Positions 8,020-17,635 of a stretch of DNA of 64,000 bases are shown here, one piece after another. The stretch spans positions 240,884 through 304,883 of the forward strand of contig NZ_BNCD01000011.1 of NCBI RefSeq assembly GCF_014656295.1, written 5' to 3'. Each line of letters begins with the position of its first letter. The first letter of the stretch is position 1. Under the pieces are notes generated by a model that made no database searches, was not told where the DNA came from, and saw nothing but the letters and a program-made list of their open reading frames with translations. The DNA is from Streptomyces sulfonofaciens (GTDB lineage: Bacteria; Actinomycetota; Actinomycetes; Streptomycetales; Streptomycetaceae). The translations under genes and the position numbers were made by a program.

Positions 8020-11000
8020 ATGACGTCAGGACAGGTGGACTCCGCCCACGTCACGGTGGTGTTCGCCGGGCAGAGCGAATCGTGGGCCAAGTGGATCGAC
8101 CACCAGGTGCGTCGCGCCGGCCGCCCGAGCACGCTGGTGCGCTGGAACCCGCTGCGCAGGCCGGCGGGAACCGACGGCCTGACCGACCTGCTCGCCGCGC
8201 CCGGCCGCCTCCTGCTGGTGATCGACGACTGGTACGACCAGCTCTCCACGCCCAGGTTCCAGACCTGGGCGCGCATCCTGCGCGATGTGCTGCCGCAGTA
8301 CCGCGACCGCATCGCCGCCGTCAGCGTCACCACCCGCCCCATGCCCGACGAGGTGATCGCCCTCGCGCCGGTCGGCCTGCGCGGGCTCGGCCCGGACGCC
8401 GCACGCGCCAGGGTCCTGGAGTGCGCGGGCATCCCCGCCCCCGACACCCTGGTCTCCCTCTCCCGCGGCCCGCGCTTCCCGGACGACCCGCTCGCCGTCT
8501 GGGAGGCGCCCCGCCGCAACCGCCGGTTCGTGGGCCGTACCGAGCTCCTGGAGGAGGTGTACGGCAAGCTGTCGGCGCCCGGCGACGCGGTCGCCCTGTA
8601 CGGGCCCGGCGGCATAGGCAAGACCCAACTGGCGCTGGAGTACGTGCACCGGTTCTCCGGTGAGTACGACATCGTGTGGTGGGTGGCCGCGGCCGGCCGG
8701 GTGGCCGCGGCGCGCGAGCACTTCGCGCGTATCGCCCCGGGGCTCGGCCTGGACGAGCACGGCCGCCTGGAGACCACCATCAAGGCCGTCAAGCGGGAGC
8801 TGAACCAGACCTCCCGCCCCTGGCTGCTGGTGTTCGACGGCGCGGGCAGCCCCGAGCGCCTCCAGGACCTCATCCCCGGCGGGCGCGGCCACGTCCTGAT
8901 CACCACCCAGAACACCGAGTGGGCGGCGTACGCCGAGCCCATCGCCGTACCGGCGTTCCAGCGCGAGGAGTCCGTCACCTTCGTCTCGCGCCGCACCCGG
9001 CGGCTGACGGACGAGCAGGCCGACCGGCTCGCCGCGGCGGTCGAGGACATGCCGCTGCTGCTCGACCAGACCTCCGCATGGCTCGACCTCAACCCCACCG
9101 CGTCCGTCAACGGCTACATCGGCGACATCCGCCACGGCAACCCCGGGCAGTTCGAGGTGGTGCCCTCGCCCAACTACCCGCAGAGCTTCCAGGTGGCCTG
9201 GGCGAAGCTGCTCAACACCCTGCGGGAGAACTCCGTCGCGGCCTGGCGGCTGCTCAACCTGCTCGCCCACTTCTCGCCCGACCTGGTCCCGGTGCGGCTG
9301 CTCGCCACCGCCCGCCCCGGCGACCTGCCGCCGGACCTCCAGGAACTGGTCTCCGAGCCCAGCAGTTGGAACAGCGCACTGCGCAGGCTCTCCCAGATCA
9401 CCTCCATGCGCGTGGAGTACGAGCAGGGCCCGCGGATGGACATCCAGACCGTCGGAACCCTGCGGATGCACCGGCTCTTCCACGAGTACGTGCGCTCCGT
9501 GCAGTCGCCGCAGGACGCCCGCGTGTACTCGGCGATCGCCCGCAAGGTGCTGGTGTCCGCCGACCCCCGCGACCCGGCGTCCCCGGCCAACTGGGCGCGG
9601 TACGCCGAGCTGATCCCGCACCTGGAGCCGTCCGGAGCACTCACCGCCGACGATCCGACCGTCCGCGACCTCGTGCTGACCTGCATCGAGTACCAGCGGA
9701 TGCGGGGCGAGCACGAGGACGGCCTCTGGCTCAGCCGCCAGGCCGTCGACCACTGGCGCACGGCGTCCGGGTACACCGACCGGGCCGTGCTCGTCGCCGT
9801 CCACCAGCTCGCCGGGATGCTGCGCAGGCTCGGCCGCTACACCGAGGCGGAGGCCCTGGGCCGGGACACCCTGAACCGGTTGCAGGAGGCGGCGCGGGTC
9901 CCGGCTTCGGGCGGGCGGCCGGGCGGTACGCCGTCCGACGGCACCCGGTTCGTCCTCACCGACGGCACCCCGCCGAACGGCACCCCCGTGCCCGGCACCG
10001 TGGGCGGCGCGCCCGGCACCGTGGCCACGCACGGCGTCCGCCCCATCGAGCTGATCCGAGCCGAGGACAGCCTCGCCGGCACGCTGATGGCGCTCGGCCG
10101 CTTCGACGAGGCACGCACGCTCTTCGAACGCGCCGCCGCGCGGGCCACCGAGACGCTCGGCGGTGAGAACGTCCCGCGCACCCTCTCCATCCGCACCAAC
10201 CTCGCCATCGCCGTCGGCCTCCAGGGGCGCTACGCCGAGTCGCTCGCCCTGCACCGCAGGATCCTGGAGGCCCGTGTCGACCTGCTGGGCGGCAAGAACG
10301 CCCTCACCCTGAACTCCGCCCTGTGCACCGCCAGGATGCTGCGGCTGCTCGGCAGGTACCGCGAGGCGCTGGCCGAGCAGGAGCACAACTCCCGGCTGTT
10401 CGGCCAGGTCCTGGACCGCCAGCACGGTGACACGCTCGCCTCCGAGCACAACCTCGCGCAGTGCGCACGCCGCGTGGGGGACCTGCAGTTCGCCCAGGCC
10501 ATGCTGCGCTCGGTGCGCGAGAAGCTGCTCGCGCGGCGCGGCACCTCCGATCCGCAGGCGCTGATGGTCTCCTGCGACTACGCCATGCTCCAGCGTGACC
10601 TCGGCCGCCTGGGGGAGGCGCGCGAGCTCGCCGAGACCACCGCCGACCGCTATGCCGCACTCCTCGGCCCCCTGCACCCGTACACCGTGGGCGCCCGGGA
10701 CAACGTCTCGGTGCTCATGGGGGACATGGGCGAGACGGCGGGCGCGCTGAAGCTCTCCGAGCACACCACGCGGGGCATGGAGCAGGCGGTGGGCCGCGAC
10801 CACCCCTGGGCCATCGGCTGTGCGCTCAACCGCGCGGCCGCGCTCGCCGCCGCGGGCGACACCGAGGCCGCGGCCGAGCTGGGCCGGGACGCCCTCGCAC
10901 GGTCCGCAGGGACCCTGGGCGAGCCCCATGTCCTGACCACCGTGCTCAAGGCCGGGCTCGCGCTCGACCTCTCCTCGCTCGGCCGGCAGGACGAGGCGGA

Positions 11001-11121
11001 GGGCCTGAACCGGGAAGCCGTGGGCCGGCTGGTGCACCTGCTGGGCCCCTCGCACCCCCTGACCCGCCACGTCGGCGAGCACCGACGGCCCTTCTGGGAC
11101 TTCGAACCCCAGCCGATCTAG
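8020..11121 (+). CDS. FxsT-like NTPase: TIR-like domain, NB-ARC, tetratricopeptide repeats
   Basis: A 1033-residue protein. The ATG at 8020 has a GAGGAGG ribosome site 7 nt upstream; the TTG at 7888 and GTG at 7981 in the same frame lack one. Residues 5-130 resemble the TIR-like domain of FxSxx-COOH system TPR proteins (FAGQSESWAKW). Residues about 170-420 form an NB-ARC-type P-loop NTPase with GPGGIGKT (K201) and a WLLVFDGAG Walker B. From about residue 560 on, helical pairs with repeated LG.y.EA.....a patterns are tetratricopeptide repeats of the Kinesin-light-chain/TPR_10 kind. The architecture parallels STAND sensors in bacterial immunity and signalling. It may sense or use the modified peptide; this is inference from gene linkage. 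Confidence 0.85.
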   Translation: MTSGQVDSAHVTVVFAGQSESWAKWIDHQVRRAGRPSTLVRWNPLRRPAGTDGLTDLLAAPGRLLLVIDDWYDQLSTPRFQTWARILRDVLPQYRDRIAAVSVTTRPMPDEVIALAPVGLRGLGPDAARARVLECAGIPAPDTLVSLSRGPRFPDDPLAVWEAPRRNRRFVGRTELLEEVYGKLSAPGDAVALYGPGGIGKTQLALEYVHRFSGEYDIVWWVAAAGRVAAAREHFARIAPGLGLDEHGRLETTIKAVKRELNQTSRPWLLVFDGAGSPERLQDLIPGGRGHVLITTQNTEWAAYAEPIAVPAFQREESVTFVSRRTRRLTDEQADRLAAAVEDMPLLLDQTSAWLDLNPTASVNGYIGDIRHGNPGQFEVVPSPNYPQSFQVAWAKLLNTLRENSVAAWRLLNLLAHFSPDLVPVRLLATARPGDLPPDLQELVSEPSSWNSALRRLSQITSMRVEYEQGPRMDIQTVGTLRMHRLFHEYVRSVQSPQDARVYSAIARKVLVSADPRDPASPANWARYAELIPHLEPSGALTADDPTVRDLVLTCIEYQRMRGEHEDGLWLSRQAVDHWRTASGYTDRAVLVAVHQLAGMLRRLGRYTEAEALGRDTLNRLQEAARVPASGGRPGGTPSDGTRFVLTDGTPPNGTPVPGTVGGAPGTVATHGVRPIELIRAEDSLAGTLMALGRFDEARTLFERAAARATETLGGENVPRTLSIRTNLAIAVGLQGRYAESLALHRRILEARVDLLGGKNALTLNSALCTARMLRLLGRYREALAEQEHNSRLFGQVLDRQHGDTLASEHNLAQCARRVGDLQFAQAMLRSVREKLLARRGTSDPQALMVSCDYAMLQRDLGRLGEARELAETTADRYAALLGPLHPYTVGARDNVSVLMGDMGETAGALKLSEHTTRGMEQAVGRDHPWAIGCALNRAAALAAAGDTEAAAELGRDALARSAGTLGEPHVLTTVLKAGLALDLSSLGRQDEAEGLNREAVGRLVHLLGPSHPLTRHVGEHRRPFWDFEPQPI

Positions 11122-11208
11122 TGCCGGCCGCGGCGGCGCCCCGGACGCCCGCGGACGCAACCGGCCACGGTCGGCGGTCGCGCAGGCGCCGGCCCGGTGC
11201 ACGCGAAG

Positions 11209-11246
11209 GGGCCCGGCCTCCGGGGGTGTACCCCGGGACCGGGCCC
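11209..11246. terminator. GC-rich hairpin between convergent genes
   Basis: The arms gggcccgg and ccgggccc, extended inward by a second paired block (ccgggg/ccccgg), flank a short gtgta loop. It lies between the end of the TPR/NTPase gene and the end of the oppositely oriented 2-oxoglutarate dehydrogenase gene, so it can serve both strands. There is no U-tract, as is usual in Streptomyces. Confidence 0.7.
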
Positions 11247-11326
11247 GTACCGCGTGCGTGGTGGCAGCCACCACTGCTCGGCCGCCGCACCCCTGCCGAG
11301 GTGCCCGGGCCGTCACACCTTGGCCA

Positions 11327-14300
11327 CTACGCCTCGAAGACCTCGCGCACGAGCTGCTCCTGCTCGGCCTGGTGCCGCTTGGCGGAGCCGACCGCGGGGG
11401 ACGAGCTGCGCGGCCGGGAGATCCGGCGCAGCCGCTCGGAACCCGGCACGTCGGCGCCGACCGCCAGGTCGAGGTGGTCGATCAGGTTGAGCGCGATGAA
11501 CGGCCACGCACCCTGGTTCGCCGGTTCCTCCTGGGCCCACAGGTACTTCTCGGCGTTCGGGTACTTGGCGATCTCGGCCTGGAGCTCGGCGCCCGGCAGC
11601 GGGTACAGGCGCTCCAGGCGGATGATCGCCACGTCCGTGGCACCGCGCTTCTGCCGCTCGGCGTGCAGGTCGTAGTAGACCTTGCCCGCGCAGAAGACGA
11701 CCTTGCGGACCGCGCTCGCCTCCACCGTGTCGTCACCGATGACCGGCCGGAACCCGCCCGTGGTGAACTCGGCCGTCTTCGAGGCGGCCGCCTTCAGGCG
11801 CAGCATCGACTTCGGCGTGAAGACCACCAGCGGCTTGTGGTGCGGGTTGTGCACCTGCCAGCGCAGCAGGTGGAAGTAGTTCGACGGCAGCGTCGGCGTC
11901 GCGACGGTCATGTTGTTCTGCGCGCAGAGCTGGAGGAACCGCTCCGGGCGAGCCGAGGAGTGGTCCGGGCCCTGGCCCTCGTAGCCGTGCGGCAGCAGCA
12001 GCGTGACGCCGGAGGTCTGGCCCCACTTCTGCTCGGCGGCCGAGACGTACTCGTCGACCACCGTCTGCGCGCCGTTGACGAAGTCGCCGAACTGCGCCTC
12101 CCACATCACCAGCGCGTCCGGGCGGGCCAGCGAGTAGCCGTACTCGAAGCCCATGGCCGCGTACTCGGAGAGCAGCGAGTCGTAGACGTTGTACCGCGCC
12201 TGCTCGTCCGAGAGGTACTGGAGCGGCGTGTAGTCGTCCCCGGTCACGCGGTCGACGAGGACGGCGTGCCGTTGGCCGAAGGTGCCGCGCCGGGAGTCCT
12301 GGCCGGACAGCCGGACCGGGGTGCCCTCAAGGAGCAGCGAGCCGATGGCCAGGGTCTCGCCCATGCCCCAGTCGATGCTGTCGTCCTCGACCATGGCGGC
12401 CCGGCGCTGGAGCTGCGGCAGCAGGCGCGGGTGGACGGTGACCCGGTCGGGGATGTTCACCTGGGACTCGGCGATCCGCTTCACGACCTCCTGGGAGATC
12501 GCCGTCTGCACCGCGACCGGGAACTCCGCCTGGGCGTCGGGGACCTGGGTGCCGCTCGGCTGCTGGGTGGCCTCGCGGACCTCGGTGAAGACCTTCTCGA
12601 GCTGGCCCTGGTAGTCCTGCAGGGCCTGCTCGGCCTCCTCCAGGGTGATGTCGCCCCGACCGATCAGGGACTCGGTGTAGAGCTTGCGCACCGAGCGCTT
12701 CTTGTCGATCAGGTCGTACATCAGCGGCTGGGTGAAGCCCGGGTTGTCGGACTCGTTGTGGCCGCGGCGGCGGTAGCAGATCAGGTCGATGACCACGTCC
12801 TTGTTGAACGCCTGGCGGAACTCGAAGGCCAGCCGCGCGACGCGGACCACGGCCTCCGGGTCGTCGCCGTTCACGTGGAAGATCGGCGCCTCGATCATGC
12901 GGGCGACGTCGGTGGCGTACATCGACGAACGGGCCGACTCCGGGGCGGCGGTGAAGCCGACCTGGTTGTTGATGACGATGTGGACCGTGCCGCCGGTGCG
13001 GTAGCCGCGGAGCTGGGACATGTTCAGCGTCTCGGCGACCACGCCCTGGCCTGCGAAGGCGGCGTCACCGTGCAGGGCCACCGGCAGGACGGTGAAGTCC
13101 GTGCCGCCCTTGTTGATGATGTCCTGCTTGGCGCGGGTGATGCCCTCGATGACCGGGTCGACCGTCTCCAGGTGGGACGGGTTGGCGGCCAGCGAGACCT
13201 TGATCTGCTCGCCGTCCAGGCCGGTGAAGGTGCCGCCGGCGCCCAGGTGGTACTTCACGTCACCGGAGCCGTGCATCGACTTCGGGTCGAGGTTGCCCTC
13301 GAACTCCCGGAAGATCTGGGCGTACGACTTGCCGACGATGTTCGCCAGGACGTTCAGCCGGCCGCGGTGGGCCATGCCGATGACGACCTCGTCGAGCCGG
13401 GACTCGGCCGCGGAGTCGAGCACCGCGTCCAGCAGCGGGATGACGGATTCCCCGCCCTCCAGCGAGAAGCGCTTCTGCCCGACGTACTTGGTCTGGAGGA
13501 ACGTTTCGAACGCTTCCGCCGCATTCAGCCTGCGCAGGATGCGCAGTTGTTCCTCGCGCTCGGGCTTGGCGTGCGGCCGCTCCACCCGGTCCTGGATCCA
13601 CTTGCGCTGCTTCGGGTCCTGGATGTGCATGAACTCGATGCCCGTGGTGCGGCAGTACGAGTCGCGGAGCACACCGAGGATGTCGCGCAGCTTCATCATC
13701 GACTTGCCGGCGAAGCCGCCGACCGCGAACTCGCGCTCCAGGTCCCACAGGGTGAGCCCGTGCTCGGTGATGTCGAGGTCGGGGTGCTTGCGCTGGCGGT
13801 ACTCCAGGGGGTCGGTGTCGGCCATGACGTGGCCGCGCACCCGGTAGGAGTGGATCAGCTCGAAGACGCGGGCGGCCTTGGTGACGTCGTCGTCGTGGGA
13901 GGCGTCGATGTCCTTGAGCCAGCGGACCGGCTCGTAGGGGATGCGCAGGGCCTCGAAGATCTCGTCGTAGAAGCCCTGCTCCCCCAGCAGCAGGTTGGCC
14001 ACGACGCGCAGGAACTCGCCCGAGGCCGCGCCCTGGATGACCCGGTGGTCGTAGGTCGACGTCAGCGTCATGACCTTGGAGATGCCGAGGCGGTTGAGCG
14101 TGTCCTGGGAGGTGCCCTGGAACTCGGCCGGGTACTCCATCGCGCCGACGCCCAGGATCACGGACTGGCCGGGCATCAGCCGGGGCACCGAGTGGACCGT
14201 GCCGATGCCGCCGGGGTTGGTCAGCGAGACCGTGACGCCGGAGAAGTCGTCCATGGTCAGCTTGTTGTCGCGGGCGCGGCGGACGATGTCCTCGTAGGCC

Positions 14301-15166
14301 TGCCAGAACTCGAAGAAGTTCAGGGTCTCGGCCTTCTTGATGCCCGCGACGACGAGCTGCCGGTCGCCGTTCGGCTTGGTGAGGTCGATGGCCAGGCCCA
14401 GGTTGATGTGGTCCGGCTTGACCAGCGTCGGCTTGCCGTCCTTCTGTGCGAAGGACCAGTTCATCCCCGGCATGGCCTTGATGGCCTGCACCATCGCGTA
14501 CCCGATCAGGTGCGTGAAGGAGATCTTCCCGCCGCGGGCGCGCTTGAGGTGGTTGTTGATGACGATGCGGTTGTCGAACAGCAGCTTCACCGGGACCGCG
14601 CGGACGGAGGTGGCCGTCGGCAGCTCCAGGGAGGCGTTCATGTTCTTCGCGACGGCGGCGGCGGGGCCGCGCAGCGTCACGAACTCGGGTCCCTCCGCGG
14701 GCTCGGCGGCCGCGGCCGCAGGCTCCGCCGCGGGGCGGGCGGCCTTGGCCGCGGGCCGTGCGGCGGGGGCCGGTGCGGCGGGGGCGGGCGGCTGGGGCGC
14801 CTGGGGCGCCGCGGGGGCCGGTGCGGCGGGGGCGGGCGGCGCGGCCTCGGGGGCGGCGGGGGCCGCGGCCTGCGGGGCGCTCGGAGCTGTCGGAGCCGGA
14901 GCCGGGGCGGTGCCCGCAGCCCCCGCGGCTGCGGTACCGGCGGCCGGCGTGGTGCTGGCGGCACCGGGCTTGTAGTCGGCGAAGAAGTCCCACCAGGCGC
15001 GGTCGACCGAGTTCGGGTCCTGGAGGTACTGCTGGTAGATCTCGTCGACTAGCCACTCATTGGGACCGAAGGCAGCCGCAGGGTCCTTGCCCTGCCCCTC
15101 TTGGTCGGTCCTGGTGGCACCGCCCGGCTGAAGGCTGGGACTCGAATTACTGGACTGTGGCGACAC
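11327..15166 (-). CDS. kgd: Multifunctional 2-oxoglutarate dehydrogenase/decarboxylase (fused E2 catalytic domain + E1)
   Basis: A 1279-residue enzyme of the TCA cycle, cytoplasmic, ThDP- and Mg-dependent. Residues 1-40 carry the conserved NEWLVDEIYQQYLQDP segment. An Ala/Pro-rich linker follows to about 150. A succinyltransferase-like domain contains the STYDHRVIQGA motif. The rest is the E1 part with MAHRGRLNVL, GDAAFAGQG and HGYEGQGPDHSSAR. Actinobacterial Kgd/OdhA proteins have this E2-E1 fusion and lack a lipoyl domain; they oxidatively decarboxylate 2-oxoglutarate with partner E2/E3 subunits. The GTG at 15166 gives the family's usual VSPQS start with a GGAAGAGG upstream; a GTG at 15193 is in frame but has no ribosome site. 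Confidence 0.95.
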   Translation of the reverse strand: MSPQSSNSSPSLQPGGATRTDQEGQGKDPAAAFGPNEWLVDEIYQQYLQDPNSVDRAWWDFFADYKPGAASTTPAAGTAAAGAAGTAPAPAPTAPSAPQAAAPAAPEAAPPAPAAPAPAAPQAPQPPAPAAPAPAARPAAKAARPAAEPAAAAAEPAEGPEFVTLRGPAAAVAKNMNASLELPTATSVRAVPVKLLFDNRIVINNHLKRARGGKISFTHLIGYAMVQAIKAMPGMNWSFAQKDGKPTLVKPDHINLGLAIDLTKPNGDRQLVVAGIKKAETLNFFEFWQAYEDIVRRARDNKLTMDDFSGVTVSLTNPGGIGTVHSVPRLMPGQSVILGVGAMEYPAEFQGTSQDTLNRLGISKVMTLTSTYDHRVIQGAASGEFLRVVANLLLGEQGFYDEIFEALRIPYEPVRWLKDIDASHDDDVTKAARVFELIHSYRVRGHVMADTDPLEYRQRKHPDLDITEHGLTLWDLEREFAVGGFAGKSMMKLRDILGVLRDSYCRTTGIEFMHIQDPKQRKWIQDRVERPHAKPEREEQLRILRRLNAAEAFETFLQTKYVGQKRFSLEGGESVIPLLDAVLDSAAESRLDEVVIGMAHRGRLNVLANIVGKSYAQIFREFEGNLDPKSMHGSGDVKYHLGAGGTFTGLDGEQIKVSLAANPSHLETVDPVIEGITRAKQDIINKGGTDFTVLPVALHGDAAFAGQGVVAETLNMSQLRGYRTGGTVHIVINNQVGFTAAPESARSSMYATDVARMIEAPIFHVNGDDPEAVVRVARLAFEFRQAFNKDVVIDLICYRRRGHNESDNPGFTQPLMYDLIDKKRSVRKLYTESLIGRGDITLEEAEQALQDYQGQLEKVFTEVREATQQPSGTQVPDAQAEFPVAVQTAISQEVVKRIAESQVNIPDRVTVHPRLLPQLQRRAAMVEDDSIDWGMGETLAIGSLLLEGTPVRLSGQDSRRGTFGQRHAVLVDRVTGDDYTPLQYLSDEQARYNVYDSLLSEYAAMGFEYGYSLARPDALVMWEAQFGDFVNGAQTVVDEYVSAAEQKWGQTSGVTLLLPHGYEGQGPDHSSARPERFLQLCAQNNMTVATPTLPSNYFHLLRWQVHNPHHKPLVVFTPKSMLRLKAAASKTAEFTTGGFRPVIGDDTVEASAVRKVVFCAGKVYYDLHAERQKRGATDVAIIRLERLYPLPGAELQAEIAKYPNAEKYLWAQEEPANQGAWPFIALNLIDHLDLAVGADVPGSERLRRISRPRSSSPAVGSAKRHQAEQEQLVREVFEA

Positions 15167-15414
15167 GGCGGCAACCGCCCTCTTCCGCTTCACAAGGTGA
15201 TGGACAGCGGGAATAAAGGCTACGCCCCTCAGGGGGCCGCATGCAGTCCGGGCCGGTCATCGTCGTGTAAGTCACATCGAGAGCGGTGTTTCGGGGCGGA
15301 TAATGGCGGGAAAAAACCACGGTTCCGCTTAGCCCGGCCGCCCCGGCCCCGAGCGGGCCCGCGCCCGGCCTGGCGCCTGCCGGCAGCTTGCACGGACTTT
15401 GCACGGGCCTTACG
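15167..15414 (-). promoter_or_regulatory. Leader/promoter region of kgd
   Basis: 248 bases between the kgd start and the end of the sensor kinase gene on the same strand. It contains AT-richer patches on the kgd strand, including a T-run and a ccattatcc stretch, so kgd probably has its own promoter here. I could not assign -35/-10 boxes with confidence and see no ORF with a ribosome site. Confidence 0.4.
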
Positions 15415-16761
15415 TCAACTTTGCGTAGGTGATTCGCCCGGAAGGGTGACTTGGATACGGCAGCCGCGGGTGGATTCGGCCACTCCGATCTGGCCACCGT
15501 GCAGATCGACCGCCCATCGTGCGATGGCCAGGCCCAGGCCCGTGCCGCCGTCGCTGCCCGGGCCGTGCGAGGCGCTGCCCCGGTGGCTGCCCCGGTTGAA
15601 GCGTTCGAAGACCCGGTGCCACTCGGAGCGCGGGATCCCGGGCCCTTCGTCGAGCACTTCCAGGCTCAGCGACTGGGGGCCGGGGCCGCGCCGCGCCCGC
15701 ACGGTCACGCGGCCGTGCGGCGGGCTGTGCTTGACGGCGTTGTCGATGAGGTTGGCCACCACCTGGTGGATCCGCTCGGGATCGGCGTGGGCGGTCAGCT
15801 CGGGCGGTGAGACGTCCAGGTGCAGGTGCACGTCCGTACGGGTGTGGCTGCCGGACCCCGAGGCGATGCCCGCGCGTGCCGAGGCGACCATGTTGGCCTC
15901 CTTCAGCACCCCGGACAGGTACGGCCACACCTCGAAGCGGCGTGCCTTGAGGGGCACGACACCGTTGTCGAGTCGCGACAGGTCGAGCAGGGTCTCCACC
16001 AGGCGCCCCAGGCGCTCGGTCTGCTTGAGGGCGGTGCGCATGGTCTCCGGATCGGCCGCGGAGACGCCGTCGACGACGTTCTCCAGGACGGCGCGCAGCG
16101 CGGCGATGGGGGTGCGCAGCTCATGTGAGACATTCGCCACCAGCTCCTTGCGCTGCTGGTCCTGCGCCTCCAGGTCGTCGGCCATGCGGTTGATCGTCGA
16201 GGCGAGGTCGCCCAGCTCGTCGCGCCGGGTGTCGCCGCGCACCCGGCGGGTGTAGTCGCCGTGCGAGATCGCTCGGGCGACCGTGTTCATCTCGTCGAGC
16301 GGCGCCGTCAGGGAGTGCGCGACGAACTGGGTGATCAGCAGCGCCGCTATCACCGAGAAGACCGTGATGAACCGCAGCTCGGTCTCGGTGCGGACCGCGA
16401 TCATCAGCAGGCCGGTGGTGATGAACACCGACACCACGACCAGCATGCCGAGCTTGGTCTTCACGGAGAAGGGGCGCACCCCCGAGGCCCAGAGCAGCAC
16501 CCGGCGCTCGTGCCGTGCGTCCAGGCCGGCCGCGCGCATCGCCCGGGTCCGCGCCGCGTACGCCGCGCGTGCCCGGCCGGTCGCCCTGCGTTCGCCCGCG
16601 GTGGGCCGCCGGCCGGCCCGCAGGGCGCCCAGGGCAGCGAGGCCCTGCCGCCCGGCCCGGCCGACCGCCCGCATACGCGCGCGTACCGGACCCCCGGCGC
16701 CGCTCCGGCGGGGGGCGCCGGGCGCCTCGTCCGTACCGCTCGCCTTGCCGATGCCGCTCAT
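15415..16761 (-). CDS. HAMP-domain sensor histidine kinase
   Basis: 448 residues. The N-terminal 95 residues are a basic, Ala/Arg-rich cytoplasmic extension without a clear sensor. Two closely spaced transmembrane helices (about 104-123 and 131-152) leave almost no extracytoplasmic loop, so sensing is intramembrane or cytoplasmic. HAMP follows (about 153-205). The H-box is VSHELRTP with H213, the N-box NLIDNAVKH near 333, and the G-boxes DEGPGI and GTGLGLAIARW. It autophosphorylates and passes phosphate to the response regulator encoded 22 nt upstream. This pair lies next to kgd and lon as in the SCO5282/SCO5283 neighbourhood as I remember it. Confidence 0.92.
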   Translation of the reverse strand: MSGIGKASGTDEAPGAPRRSGAGGPVRARMRAVGRAGRQGLAALGALRAGRRPTAGERRATGRARAAYAARTRAMRAAGLDARHERRVLLWASGVRPFSVKTKLGMLVVVSVFITTGLLMIAVRTETELRFITVFSVIAALLITQFVAHSLTAPLDEMNTVARAISHGDYTRRVRGDTRRDELGDLASTINRMADDLEAQDQQRKELVANVSHELRTPIAALRAVLENVVDGVSAADPETMRTALKQTERLGRLVETLLDLSRLDNGVVPLKARRFEVWPYLSGVLKEANMVASARAGIASGSGSHTRTDVHLHLDVSPPELTAHADPERIHQVVANLIDNAVKHSPPHGRVTVRARRGPGPQSLSLEVLDEGPGIPRSEWHRVFERFNRGSHRGSASHGPGSDGGTGLGLAIARWAVDLHGGQIGVAESTRGCRIQVTLPGESPTQS

Positions 16762-16783
16762 CGCGCCCTACCCCCGGCACCCG

Positions 16784-17521
16784 TCACGGGGTGGGGGTCT
16801 CCAGGGCGTAGCCCACGCCGTGCACGGTGCGGATCCGCTCGGCCCCGATCTTGCGGCGCAGCGCCTTGATGTGGCTGTCCACGGTCCGGGTGCCGGAGGC
16901 GTCCGCCCAGTCCCACACCTCCGCGAGGAGCTGCTCGCGGGAGAGCACCGCGCGCGGGGTGTTCGCCAGGCAGACCAGGAGGTCGAACTCGGTGGGTGTG
17001 AGGTGGACGTCCTCGCTGCGCACCCGGACCCGGCGCTGTGCGTGGTCGATCTCCAGTTCGCCGAGCCGGAGGATGCCGCTGCGGGGCGTGGTGGCGGCCA
17101 GCGCGGCACGCTCCACGCGGCGCAGCAGCACATGCACCCTGGCGGCCAGCTCGCGCATCGAGAACGGCTTGGTCATGTAGTCGTCGGCGCCGACGCCGAG
17201 CCCGACGAGCATGTCCGTCTCGTCGTCGCGGGCCGTGAGCATCAGGACCGGAACCGGCCGCTGCGCCTGTACCCGGCGGCAGACCTCCAGGCCGTCGAAC
17301 CCGGGCAGCATGATGTCCAGGATCAGCAGGTCGGGTTGCCATGCCTCCGCGGTGTCGACCCCGGCCGGCCCGTCGGCCGCCGTCTGCACCAGGAAACCCT
17401 CGGCACGAAGTCGGGCGGAGATGGCCTCGACGATCGTCGGGTCGTCCTCGACGACGAGGACGCGGCGCTGTGCGCCAGTGGCCGCAGTGGTGCCGTTGTG
17501 GGAGGTGTGTGTCTGCTCCAT
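16784..17521 (-). CDS. OmpR/PhoB-family response regulator
   Basis: 245 residues. The receiver domain spans 20-135 with acidic pocket VEDD (residues 24-27), phospho-acceptor D69 in LILDIMLPG, T97, and K118 in YMTKPFS. The C-terminal winged-helix DNA-binding domain contains LTPTEFDLL and RTVDSHIKALRRKI. It is the cognate regulator of the kinase gene just downstream (RR-HK operon). The ATG at 17521 is preceded by a GGGGCGGGG stretch; an in-frame start at 17569 would add 16 residues of non-conserved sequence. Confidence 0.93.
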   Translation of the reverse strand: MEQTHTSHNGTTAATGAQRRVLVVEDDPTIVEAISARLRAEGFLVQTAADGPAGVDTAEAWQPDLLILDIMLPGFDGLEVCRRVQAQRPVPVLMLTARDDETDMLVGLGVGADDYMTKPFSMRELAARVHVLLRRVERAALAATTPRSGILRLGELEIDHAQRRVRVRSEDVHLTPTEFDLLVCLANTPRAVLSREQLLAEVWDWADASGTRTVDSHIKALRRKIGAERIRTVHGVGYALETPTP

Positions 17522-17635
17522 CGCCCCGCCCCTGACTGTTGCTTTCCGGAATCGTGGGGGTGATCCCAACCGTGCGCTTGACGCTTGAATGATCTGTGCG
17601 TCGGTGAGCAGCGTACGGAATGAACCGTGCCGCGG

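Noticed and set aside
3324..9110. A 1928-codon open frame on the - strand
   Set aside because: It runs antisense to the vWA-type, precursor, radical SAM and NTPase genes. Composition is Arg/Gly/Val-rich without motifs, as expected for the antisense of high-GC coding sequence.
8026..11316. A 1096-codon open frame on the - strand
   Set aside because: Antisense to the NB-ARC/TPR gene. It has no ribosome site and no recognisable domain.
11258..15052. A 1264-codon open frame on the + strand
   Set aside because: Antisense to kgd, which has strong motifs along its length.
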